Assembly (NCBI RefSeq): GCF_000003195.3
Contig: NW_018396400.1
Coordinates: 138,819-202,818, forward strand
Reading direction: 5' to 3'
Source: Sorghum bicolor
Lineage: Eukaryota; Streptophyta; Magnoliopsida; Poales; Poaceae
DNA length: 64,000 bases
The notes under the pieces were generated by a model. The model saw only the letters and a program-made list of their open reading frames with translations, had not been told where the DNA came from and made no database searches. The position numbers and the translations under genes were made by a program. Shown piece after piece: positions 29,684-38,492 of the stretch. Within the stretch, counting starts at the first letter, position 1. Each line of letters begins with the position of its first letter.

Positions 29684-30799
29684 CATCTACAGTTCCATCA
29701 GGTGTGTCCAAATTTATTTCTGAGCATACGGTATGTACCATGCAAACCGTGCACCTATCTTGCATCAAGATTGGAACTATCTTCAAACAGACAGAACCAA
29801 GGTTCCACATGAGCCTCTTCACCAAGGAGTACCGTCGCGTGCGTCCAAAATAGTTTCTTAGCCTATGGTGCATTTGGCACAAACCGTGTACCTATCTTGC
29901 ACTGAAACTAACTCTATCTCCAAAGAGACCGAAGTGAGATTCTATATGACACACATCATCTAGGAGTTCTATTGGGTGCTTCCAAATATATTTCTAAGCA
30001 TATGGTACGTTCGATGCAATTTGTGCACCTATCTTGCATCAAGATTAGCACTATCTCCAAACAAAGCAAACTGAGCTTCCACTTGAGCCCCTTTACCCAG
30101 GAGTATCATCGGGTGCATCCAAAATGGTTTCTTAGCCTATGATGCATTAGGCGCAAACTGTGTACCTATCTTGCACCAAAACTAACTCTGTCTCCAAAAA
30201 GACCAAAGCGAGATTCCATATGACACATGTCATCTAGGAGTTCTATTGCGATGCATCCAAATAGATTTCTTAGCATATGGTATGTTCCATGAAAACTGTC
30301 CACCTATCTTGCATCAAGATTAGCACTATCTCCAAACAGATCGAACCAACCTTCCACTTGAGCCTCTTCACCTAGGAGTACTATCGGGTGCTTCCATAAT
30401 GGTTTCCGAGCCTATGGTGCATTATGCGCAAACCATGCACCAATCTTGCACCTAAACTGTCTCCAAACAGATTGAAGTGAGATTCCATATGACACACATG
30501 ATCTAGGTGTTCTATCGGGTGCGTTCAAATTGATTTCTGAGAATACGGTATGTTCCATGCAAACCGTACACCTATCTTTCATCAAGATTAGCACTATCTC
30601 CAAACAGACCGAACCGAGCTTTCACTTGAGCCTCTTCACCTAGGAGTACCATCGGGAACTTCCACAACGATTTCTGAGCCTATGGTGCACTGGGCACAAA
30701 CCATGCAACTATCTTGCACCGAAACTAATACTATCTCCAACTGGACTGAAGCGAGATTCCATATGATACACTTCATCTAGTAGTTCCATCGGGTGCATC

Positions 30800-30804
30800 T
30801 ACAG
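30800..30804. other. Left target-site duplication of element A (TACAG, predicted)
   Basis: These are the five satellite bases directly before the TG that opens element A's LTR. The right copy should lie beyond the window, so this is inferred from the clean satellite/LTR junction and the 5-bp duplications seen for the other two elements. Confidence 0.5.
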
Positions 30805-31249
30805 TGAAAGAGCATCTAGGCCCCTAGTGATTTCGGTGATTAATGACATTGTTAATTACTATGACTAACGTGTGTTTTGCAGATACAAAGTCATAGGTAA
30901 GGTCATGGTAAATAGGTACTCGATGGACAGGGACGTACATGCCTACTTAATAGTGGAAATCGTTTCGGTTTTTCAAAGGATGGATGGACATCGTCAAGAC
31001 TAGACTAGGTCTAAGTGCCATATGGTGAAGAAGGGCACTTGGAGTAGTTTAGGACTATGTTTTCCTTTGACCGTACTATTAAGAGGGGCTTTGATCTAGT
31101 AGCTTGACTTAGGCAAGGCTTTAGGTTTAGGTGTGGTGCACACTTGGTAAACCTAGCACTAGGCAGCTCAGAGATAGTCCTTAGATCGAGAGGAACAAAC
31201 TTCGTTTTGGAGCGATTGCGTTTCGACGAAGTTTGGGTGCCCAAAGGGG

Positions 31250-31587
31250 CACCGGACGCTGCACCGGACGCTCTGTGAGTGCGTCCGGTGAGGTCCTTAG
31301 CCGTTGGAACAGTGCCGTGCTTAGGGTTAGGCACCGGACGCTGGCACCGGACTCACCGGGTAGCGTCCGGTCCCATACCCAGGGAGGTTGCAAACCTGCC
31401 CCGAGCACCGGACGCTAGCACCGGACGCACCGGGTAGCGTCCGGTCCCATGCGCAGGGAGCATGTAAATCTTCCCCGAGCACCGGACGGTGCACCGGACG
31501 CTGGAAGTTAGCGTCCGGTGACCTGTCAGAAGCAAGTACAGTTAGCCGTTATCAAGCACCGGACGCTCGGTGTAGTGCATCCGGTGA
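31250..31587. repeat. Five inverted CACCGGACGC/GCGTCCGGTG units in LTR A
   Basis: CACCGGAC starts at 31250, 31332, 31406, 31480 and 31557, a spacing of 74-82 bp. Each is followed within ~25-40 bp by a reverse-complement GCGTCCGGT, degenerate in the last unit, so each unit could fold as a hairpin or act as a paired binding site. The cluster ends ~50 bp before the TATA-like box, a position suited to promoter elements. Function is inferred. Confidence 0.75.
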
Positions 31588-31637
31588 CTCCGTTTTCAGT
31601 GGAAAACGGTTGGCCGACCTTTGGACTTCGTGGATAG

Positions 31638-31645
31638 TATTTATA
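31638..31645 (+). promoter_or_regulatory. TATA-like box of LTR A
   Basis: TATTTATA lies just downstream of the CCGGACGC motif cluster. The same arrangement recurs in element B's LTRs, which supports it as the U3 promoter. The transcription start was not determined. Confidence 0.55.
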
Positions 31646-32333
31646 CTCCTCCACCTCATCCATGAGAGCTCCCTTGCCCATTTGAACATCAGAGAAACTT
31701 GTTGTGGAGCAAGAGAGTAGCAAGAGCCTAGAGAGGATTGAGAATTGAGTGATTTCTTGAGAGAATCCTTCTCTAGTGAGTTCCAAGAGTCAAGTGTGCA
31801 TCCACCACTCTCTAGAGCCTTGTTTAGGTCAAGTGAGAGTTCTTTGCTTGTTACTCTTGGTGATCGCCATCACCTAGACGGTTCGGTGGTGATTGGAGGC
31901 ACGAAGACCGCCCGGAGTTCTTGTGGGTGGCTCGTGTCAAGTTTGTGAGCGGTTTTGGGCGATTCACCGCGACGGAGTGTCGAAGAATCAGCCCGTAGAG
32001 AGCACTTGGTCCTTGCGCGGACCAAGGGGGAGCAAGACCCTTGCACGGGTGCTCCAACGAGGACTAGTGGAGAGTGGCGACTCTCCGATACCTTGGCAAA
32101 ACATCGCCGAGTACTTTCTTCCACTACTCCTTTACTTTCTAGCATTTACTTTGTGTTTTTACATTCTTAGAATTGCCATGCTAGAATAGGATTGGAACTA
32201 GGTTGCAAAACTTTTTATCCGGTAGCTCTCTAGGTCACACTAGGCACAAGGGGTGAAATTGGAGCTTATAGGTTGCTTAAATTTTTAGAGAAGCCCAATT
32301 CACCCCCCTCTTGGGCATCTTGATCCTTTCAAT

Positions 32334-32345
32334 TGGTATCAGAGC
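32334..32345 (+). other. Primer binding site of element A (initiator tRNA-Met)
   Basis: TGGTATCAGAGC, two bases after the LTR end, is the standard complement to the 3' end of plant initiator tRNA-Met and primes minus-strand DNA synthesis. Confidence 0.9.
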
Positions 32346-32384
32346 CTAGTGCTCATTATTTAGGCCTCACCGCCTAGAGAAAAT

Positions 32385-34808
32385 ATGTCTAACGGGGATG
32401 GACCGCCACCCATGTTCGATGGGGATGACTTTCTGTATTGGAAAATACGGATGGAGTCATACCTTGAGGCATGCGATGTAAAGTGCCTAAAAGCCACGAC
32501 TGAAGGGTTTACCCCTCCGGCAAAGGACACCGCTCTCACTCCACAAGAGCAAGAAAACGAGAAGTGGAATGCGAAGGCCAAAAACCACATCTTTAGAGGC
32601 CTTTGCAAAGAGGTGTTCAACCGCGTTCGGAGCCACAAAACCGCCAATGCTCTTTGGAAGGAACTTTGTGCGCTCCATGAGGGATCAAAGAGTGAACGCG
32701 AGGAACGCTATCACTTAGTGATGAACAAGCTTAATACATTTGAGATGCTTCCCAAAGAAAATGCTAATGAAATGTATTCTCGCTTGAATGTCATTGTAGA
32801 GGAGCTAAATGGACTTGGGCTCACTCAAATGAGTGCGGCGGATGTAGCAAGGAAGATACTATGTGTGCTTCCCATTGAAAAATATGGGCACATAGTAACG
32901 GTGCTTCATCTAGGCGACCTTTCCACCGCTACACCAACCGCCATATTGGGGAAGATCAATGCTCATGAGATGTACATGCACATGAACCCCCAAGATGGCT
33001 CCTCATCGGCCAAGAAGGAGAAGAAGGACTTGGCTCTCAAGGCTTCTCACAATGGCAAGGCCAAGAAGATTGAAGTTGAGTCATCAACTTCAAGTGATGA
33101 TGATGCATCTATTGCCCTCATGGTGAGAAGAACCACCAAGATGTTGAAGAAGCTCAACAAGAATGGAGTCAACTTTGACTCCAAGAAGAAGAAGTTCTTC
33201 ACAAGTAGCAAGAGAAAGCCCATCTCCGAGATGGATTGCTACAATTGTGGTGAACTTGGCCATCTTGCTCACCAATGTCCAAAGCCCAAGAAGGACAAAT
33301 ACAAAAAGAAGAACAAAGAGCAAGATGACTCAAGTGATGTTGACAAAAATGAAAAGAAGCAATACAAGAAGAAAGGTGGCAAGAAGAAGGAGCACTACAA
33401 GAAGAAGAATGGCAAGGCTTACATTGTTGGTGATTGGCTCACCGACATTGAGAGCTCAAGTGGTGACTCCTCCGGCAATGAAAGTGATGATGAAAAGGTT
33501 GCCGCCATTGCCATCGATGCTCCATCACCATCATCTTCACCACCATCTACATCCTCTACACACCTATGCCTCATGGCTAAGGGTGACCGGAAGGTACAAA
33601 GTGAGGATGAGAGTAGTGAAAGTGATAGTGAATATGAATCACCTTCTTATGATGAACTTGTAAAAATGCTAAACAAGTACACAAAAGTCATAAGAAAATC
33701 TAGAAGTGAAAATGAAAAGCTTGAACTTGAAAATGAAACACTTCTAGCAAAGCTTAAGTCTAGTGATGAGCTTAGAGACCAAAATGAAATCATGACCACT
33801 AAGCTCAAGGAGCTCAAACTCTCTCTAAAAGAGCTCAAAGAAAAACATGGTAAACTTGAGAGTGTTCATGATGAGCTTATCACTAGATATAGAGCAATGA
33901 AAGAAGAACTAACAACTCTAAAAGCAAACTATGACAACCTTGAGATTGCTTATGAACTTGCAATTGATGAAACACATGTTGCTACTAACAATGTTGCTAA
34001 GCTTGATGTAGCCACATCTTGTGATGACTTACTTGTGGAGAGCACAAGCAAATGTGTTGATTGCAAGGGCAAGAAAGTGGTAGTGGCCGAGAGTTATGAG
34101 GACACTATCGAGCTCAAGGATGAAATTGTCATGCTCAAGAAAGAGTTGCAAGAACAAGCCAAGCACAAGACTATTGTGATTGAGTCACTTGATCAAGACA
34201 AGAAGCTTGCATATGAGAACAAGTTACTCAAGGAAGAAAATCAATATCTCAAGCTTGGTTTGATGTATGACAAGCAAGAAGAAGATGAGACATTCATCTT
34301 GCATGAGTTAGCTAGCAACAATGACCCAATCATCAAAAAGCTAACTCAAGAGAACAACAAGCTCAAGAAAGAGAAGGAACATCTAACCATGGGGTTAGCC
34401 AAGTTCACTAAAGGGAAAGACCTTCAAAGTGAGCTTTTCATGAACACCGTCATGAAGATGGACAAGAGTGGAATTGGCTACAAGGCTCATCAAACAAAGC
34501 TCATCAAGTCACTAGCCACTCATGATCAACCAAGTAAGCCAAAGTCAAAGAGATGCTTTGAGTGCGGTCAAGAAGGACACTTTGCTCATGAGTGCAAGGC
34601 ACCACTACCACCATCCTTGCCCAAGCATGCAAGACCATTTGCCTTCAATGCTCACTACATTGTAAGAAAAGACAAGTGTGGCAAGGTCAAGGTTAGCTTC
34701 ATGGGGCTGCCCAACAAGCAAAGGCCAAAGAAGATTTGGGTGCCAAAGAAACTAGTAGAGAAGGTCAAGGGCCCCAAGCAAATGTGGGTCCCTAAATCTC
34801 AAGCTTGA
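32385..34808 (+). CDS. Element A Gag polyprotein (807 aa, intact)
   Basis: Gag forms the virus-like particle and packages element RNA. The frame is open from the ATG, 51 bp after the LTR end, to TGA at 34806. The N-terminus has the copia Gag start (FDGDDFLYWKIRMESYLEA, ~residues 10-28) and a UBN2-type capsid region to ~190. A first CCHC zinc knuckle begins at Cys285 (CYNCGELGHLAHQC), followed by a Lys-rich and then an acidic/Ser-rich stretch. Residues ~415-690 are rich in Leu, Lys and Glu and look like coiled coil. A second CCHC knuckle begins at Cys724 (CFECGQEGHFAHEC). The tail ends in a Trp-Val-Pro-Lys motif. The length is well above most copia Gags and fits the SIRE group. Pol follows in a different frame 14 bases later. 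This is the best-preserved long ORF in the window; whether it is expressed is unknown. Confidence 0.92.
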   Translation: MSNGDGPPPMFDGDDFLYWKIRMESYLEACDVKCLKATTEGFTPPAKDTALTPQEQENEKWNAKAKNHIFRGLCKEVFNRVRSHKTANALWKELCALHEGSKSEREERYHLVMNKLNTFEMLPKENANEMYSRLNVIVEELNGLGLTQMSAADVARKILCVLPIEKYGHIVTVLHLGDLSTATPTAILGKINAHEMYMHMNPQDGSSSAKKEKKDLALKASHNGKAKKIEVESSTSSDDDASIALMVRRTTKMLKKLNKNGVNFDSKKKKFFTSSKRKPISEMDCYNCGELGHLAHQCPKPKKDKYKKKNKEQDDSSDVDKNEKKQYKKKGGKKKEHYKKKNGKAYIVGDWLTDIESSSGDSSGNESDDEKVAAIAIDAPSPSSSPPSTSSTHLCLMAKGDRKVQSEDESSESDSEYESPSYDELVKMLNKYTKVIRKSRSENEKLELENETLLAKLKSSDELRDQNEIMTTKLKELKLSLKELKEKHGKLESVHDELITRYRAMKEELTTLKANYDNLEIAYELAIDETHVATNNVAKLDVATSCDDLLVESTSKCVDCKGKKVVVAESYEDTIELKDEIVMLKKELQEQAKHKTIVIESLDQDKKLAYENKLLKEENQYLKLGLMYDKQEEDETFILHELASNNDPIIKKLTQENNKLKKEKEHLTMGLAKFTKGKDLQSELFMNTVMKMDKSGIGYKAHQTKLIKSLATHDQPSKPKSKRCFECGQEGHFAHECKAPLPPSLPKHARPFAFNAHYIVRKDKCGKVKVSFMGLPNKQRPKKIWVPKKLVEKVKGPKQMWVPKSQA

Positions 34809-34822
34809 TCTCTTGTGTGTAG

Positions 34823-36171
34823 GTGAACTACAAGACCGGTGGATCACATTGGGTAATTGATAGTGGTTGCACTCAACATATGACCGGAGATCCTCGGATG
34901 TTCACCTCTCTTGATGAAGATGTTGACAACCAAGAGAAGATCATATTTGGTGACAATTCAAAAGGCAAGGTCAAGGGACTAGGAAAGGTTGCTATATCAA
35001 ATGACAACTCCATCACCAATGTGCTCTATGTGCAATCATTGAGTTTTAACTTGCTCTCGGTCGGACAACTTTGTGATCTTGGATTTGAATGCTTATTCAA
35101 GAAGAAGGAAGTGATTGTGACCAAGGAAGATGACAATGAAGTGATATTCAAAGGCTTCCGGCACAACAACTTATATGTAGTTGATTTCTCATCCGATGAA
35201 GTTGATGTCAAAACTTGCTTATTCACCAAGACTTCACTTGGGTAGTTGTGGCATAGAAGGTTAGCACATGTTGGAATGGGCACACTCAAGAAGTTGATGA
35301 AGAAAGAATTGATTAGAGGCTTGAAGGATGTGACATTCGAGAAGGACAAGCTTTGTAGTGCATGTCAAGCGGGCAAACAAGTTGCAAACACTCATCCCAC
35401 CAAAGCCTATCTCTCTACTTCAAGAGTGCTTGAGCTACTTCACATGGATCTATTTGGACCAACCACATATATTGCTTGGTCATAGTTGATGATTACTCCC
35501 GGTACACTTGGACATTCTTCTTGCAAGACAAAGCCGAAGTTGCATCAATATTCAAGAAGTTTGCAAAAAATGCCCAAAATCAATTTGATGTGAAGATCAA
35601 GAAAATTAGAAGTGACAATGGGAAAGAGTTTGACAACACCAACATTGAAGAGTATTGTGATGAAGTGGGAATCAAACATGAGTTCTCCTCAACATACACA
35701 CCACAACAAAATGGGGTTGTAGAAAGAAAGAACCGGACTTTGATCACCTTGGCAAGAACAATGCTAGATGAGTACAACACTTCGGAGAAGATGTGGGCCG
35801 AGGCAATCAACACCGCATGTTATGCTTCAAACCGGCTCTTTCCTCACAAGTTCCTAGAGAAGCCACCATATGAGTTGCTCAATGGGAAGAAGCCCGATGT
35901 CTCATTCTTTAGAGTGTTTGGGTGCAAGTGCTACATCTACAAGAAGCGCCAACACTTGGGAAAGTTCCAAAAAAGATGTGACATTGGCTAATTGGTTGGC
36001 TATTCATCAAAGTCCAAGGCATATAGAGTCTTTAACCATGCCACAAACATGGTTGAAGAAACATTTGATGTTGAATTTGATGAAACTAATGGCTCCCAAG
36101 GAGCAAGTGATAATCTTGATGATGTAGGTGGTGAACCATTGAGGGATGCCATGAAGAACATGCCGGTGGGA
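34823..36171 (+). pseudogene. Element A pol, 5' part: protease and integrase, broken
   Basis: The stretch begins with the aspartic protease motif WVIDSGCTQHMTG (catalytic Asp at residue 13 of the 34823 frame). An in-frame TAG at 35243 stops it just before the integrase zinc-binding region, whose HHCC residues are visible at 35246-35390 (HRRLAH, then CSAC). Near 35475-35485 the frame shifts, probably through a short deletion between GPTTY and VIVDDYSRY. The integrase core then continues with IRSDNGKEF and PQQNGVVERKNRT, which hold the second and third catalytic acidic residues. A TAA at 35989 breaks it again, although the protein reading resumes in the same frame (LVGYSSKSKAYRV). Element B interrupts the frame at 36172. 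Confidence 0.88.
36167..36171. other. Left target-site duplication of element B (TGGGA)
   Basis: TGGGA precedes the TG of element B at 36172 and is repeated exactly at 60227-60231. It proves that 36172-60226 entered element A as a single insertion. Confidence 0.95.
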
Positions 36172-37249
36172 TGAAGGGTCGAGATGGCGGACTAGAGGGA
36201 GGGTGAATAGTCCTTTCTAAAAAATTATTACGCCGACTAACCGAAACAAATGCGGAATTAAATCTATCAGTCTAGCCAAGACTACACCCCTCTATCTAAG
36301 TTCTCTAGCACCTTGAAAAGATCCTAAACAAGCAAACAAGGTGCTACCTTAGCAAGAGCTCACCTAATCAATTCTAGGAGCAAGGTCACACAAACCTATG
36401 CAACTAGTACTTTGCAAACCGGGGGAGCTCCTACACAAACTAGTGAGGCAAAGCGCACAAAGCCTAAGCTCACTAGCAAGCTCAATAACAAGGCAACCAA
36501 TGCCAAATTAGAGAGCGCAAATTACTTAGCTACAGAAACTAAGCAATGTGACTAACAAGGTTACACAAACCAAATTAGTCACACAAGGGAACTACTTCTA
36601 GCTACACAAGCAAGAAGGTAACTAGCAAGCTACACAAGCTAACTAATTACAAGAGCAACTACACAAGCACAAGTATATGAAAGTAAGAACAAGCTTGTGT
36701 TAGAGACTTGCAAACCAACGAGAAGAACAAAGTTGACACGATGATTTTCTCCCGAGGTTCACTTGGTTGCCACCAAGCTACGTCCCCGTTGTGTCGACCA
36801 ACACTTGGTGGTTCGGCGGCTAAGAGGTGTTACACGAACCTCGTCCCCACTAGGACACCGCAAGAACCTACCCACAAGTGAGGTAGCTCAATGACACGCA
36901 CGATCCAATAGAGTTGCTCTTCGCGATCCCCGCGGGGTGAGCACCGTACCCCTCACAATCTCTTCTCCGGAGCACCGCACAATCTGCTTGTGTGCTTCGA
37001 CGGAGTCACAAACCACCAAGCCGTCTAGGAGGTGGCAACCTCCAAGAGTAACAAGCACCACCGGCTTGCAACACGAACACCTAGTGCCACTCGATGCAAT
37101 CTCTCAATGCAACGCACTAGAATCACTCACTCACACAATCGGATGATCACTATCAAGCATATGTGAGTTAGAGGCTTTACTAGCACTCCCCAAGCATGGA
37201 CACTAAGTCCCAAGGGTGCTCAGCACCGGCCAAGGCCGGCCACCACTTC

Positions 37250-37257
37250 TATTTATA
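37250..37257 (-). promoter_or_regulatory. TATA-like box in the left LTR of element B
   Basis: TATAAATA on the minus strand lies downstream, in the element's direction, of the CCGGACGC motif cluster. The right LTR has the equivalent box at 58912-58919. Confidence 0.5.
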
Positions 37258-37308
37258 GCCCCAAGGGCTAAACTAGCCGTTGCCTCTTCACTGGGCAAAA
37301 CATGTGGG

Positions 37309-37684
37309 CACCGGACGCTCACAAGGAGCCACCGGACGCTCCACACCTAGTGTCCGGTGCTCAGCTGACCGCCACGTGTCACTAGCCGTTTGAAGTCGAC
37401 CGTTGCCACCGACGGCTACTGCACACGTGCGCCTGCACAGCACCACCGGACGCTCTACTGCGTCACACCGGACCCGTGCGCAGAGAGCTCCGCAAACTCG
37501 CAAGGTCACCGGACGCTAGCCACCGGACGCACCCTGAGCGTCCGGTGCTCACCGGACTCATGCGCAGAGAGGGTCGCCAAAACCACCCGCACACCGGACG
37601 CTGACCACCGGACTCTCTCCGGTGCGTCCGGTGCACTCTGCTGCACCCGACAGCACACCGGACGCTAAAGGCCAGCGTCCGGTG
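37309..37684. repeat. CCGGACGC/GCGTCCGG motif cluster in the left LTR of B
   Basis: There are many CACCGGACGC and GCGTCCGGTG copies in both orientations. They include a close inverted pair at ~37507-37550 and another at ~37592-37634. On the element's strand the cluster lies immediately upstream of the TATA-like box, as in LTR A. Confidence 0.75.
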
Positions 37685-38477
37685 AGTGTTTCCTACTGAG
37701 AAACAATCCCGCCTCGCAAGCTCGGCAGGAGGGAGAGAGAAACCCACACCTCTCTCAACCCTAGGAACACCACCTCCTTTGTAAAGAGTGCCAACACCAA
37801 CAATTGTACACCACCATGTGCAAGTGTGTTAGCATTTCACAAACATTTTCCCAAAGGAGTTAGCCTCTCAAACTTGCCACGCCACTCGATCCTAACACGT
37901 ATGCAAAGTTAGATTGCTCAAGTGGCACTAGATGACCGATATGCAAACAAGTTTGCCCCTCTTGATAGTACGGCCATCTATCCTAAATCCGGTCATAAAC
38001 TTCTCTACACACCTATGACCGGTGAAATGGAAATGCCCTAGGTTATACCTTTGCCTTGCGCATTCCATTCCATCTCCTCCAATGTTGATGCAACACATGC
38101 ACCAACCAATCACCAAATGATATGATCCACTTCATATCATCACGTGACCGTATTGGTTCATCGATCTTGACCTCACTTGCTCTTCACCGTTGCCTTGGTC
38201 CATCGGCGCCAAGTCTTGCTCAAGCTTCACCGTCACACGCGGTCCCTCGCTTCAAAGCCTCCGACTTGCCCTTCACTCTTGCAACCGGTCCATCAAGCCA
38301 AGCCTCATATTGATCTTCTCCACCTTGGTCACATGACTCCATGTCATGTCTCATATGCAATGAGCTCCTTCGTCATCATATCATCACTTGTGGACTAATC
38401 TCCTGTGTATCTCACATAAACACTATTAGTCCACCTAAGTTGTCACTCAATTACCAAAACCAAACAAGGACCTTTCA

Positions 38478-38492
38478 ATCTCCCCCTTTTTG
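38478..38492 (-). other. Polypurine tract of element B
   Basis: Read on the minus strand, AAAAAGGGGGAGA directly precedes the 3' LTR start TGAAAGG. This is the expected plus-strand DNA primer site, and it fixes the element's orientation as minus. Confidence 0.85.

Larger units (their letters stand above)
1..30804. repeat. Centromere-type 137-bp tandem satellite array
   Basis: The whole stretch is a head-to-tail array of a ~137-bp monomer with no other sequence inserted. Landmarks such as CACCTATCTTGCATCAAG recur at 134-139-bp steps. Two monomer types alternate: one carries CTTGCATCAAGATTAG, the other CTTGCACCGAAACT or CTTGCACCAAAACT, giving a ~274-bp dimer. The array continues past the left edge and ends sharply at 30804, where a retrotransposon begins. 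Monomer length and sequence agree with my memory of the sorghum CEN38 and sugarcane SCEN centromeric satellites; that family name is recall, not a search. Short open frames of 60-97 codons recur through the array only because the repeat recurs, and I do not regard them as genes. Whether this stretch binds the centromeric histone CENH3 cannot be told from sequence. Confidence 0.95.
10769..30804. repeat. Regular satellite block dominated by an 8-monomer (~1.11-kb) unit
   Basis: Marker monomers lie at about 10769, 11881, 12990, 14102, 15763, 16880, 17994, 18830, 19947, 21059, 22994, 24111, 25225, 26342, 27454, 28566, 29684 and 30796. Fourteen of the 17 intervals are 1109-1118 bp. The exceptions are 1661, 836 and 1935 bp, which still equal whole numbers of 274-bp dimers plus 21 bp. 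This block is more homogeneous than the left part and holds multi-kilobase near-identical copies, as expected of recent amplification by unequal exchange. Confidence 0.85.
30805..32331 (+). repeat. 5' LTR of element A (~1.53 kb)
   Basis: It starts TGAAAGAGCATC at the satellite junction and ends CCTTTCA, two bases before the primer binding site, giving the usual TG...CA ends. The likely U3 holds five copies of an inverted CACCGGACGC...GCGTCCGGTG motif (31250-31587) followed by a TATA-like box. Downstream, 31859-31874 forms a perfect 6-bp stem (GGTGAT/ATCACC) with a 4-base loop. Short open frames in this stretch overlap on both strands, and I do not treat them as genes. Confidence 0.9.
36172..38477 (-). 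repeat. Left (3') LTR of element B, 2306 bp
   Basis: On the plus strand it reads TGAAGGGTCGAG...GGACCTTTCA; on the element's strand it is TGAAAGGTCC...CGACCCTTCA. It pairs with 57826-60226. I count about 30 base differences by eye, plus indels of 2, 3 and 20 bp and one replaced segment near 37690-37735. It holds a CCGGACGC cluster (37309-37684) and a TATA-like box in the same order as LTR A. Confidence 0.92.

Noticed and set aside
148..30603. Recurring open frames of 60-97 codons in the satellite, on both strands
   Set aside because: They repeat with the satellite period, overlap on opposite strands, and differ only as the repeat differs. They are by-products of tandem repetition, not genes.
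1..30804. CRISPR-like array
   Set aside because: The repeats are contiguous 137-bp satellite monomers without unique spacers, in a plant context.
31850..31880. GGTGAT...ATCACC stem as a transcription terminator
   Set aside because: A bacterial-type terminator makes no sense in a plant LTR, and there is no T-run. Kept only as a small hairpin note.
31011..32189. Cluster of overlapping short ORFs on both strands
   Set aside because: They fall wholly in the 5' LTR of element A; the Arg/Gly/Pro-rich frames come from CCGGACGC repeats.
33090..33663. Long alternative frames inside the gag of element A
   Set aside because: Lys/Arg- or Ser/Leu-rich shadows of the Lys-rich gag sequence in other frames.
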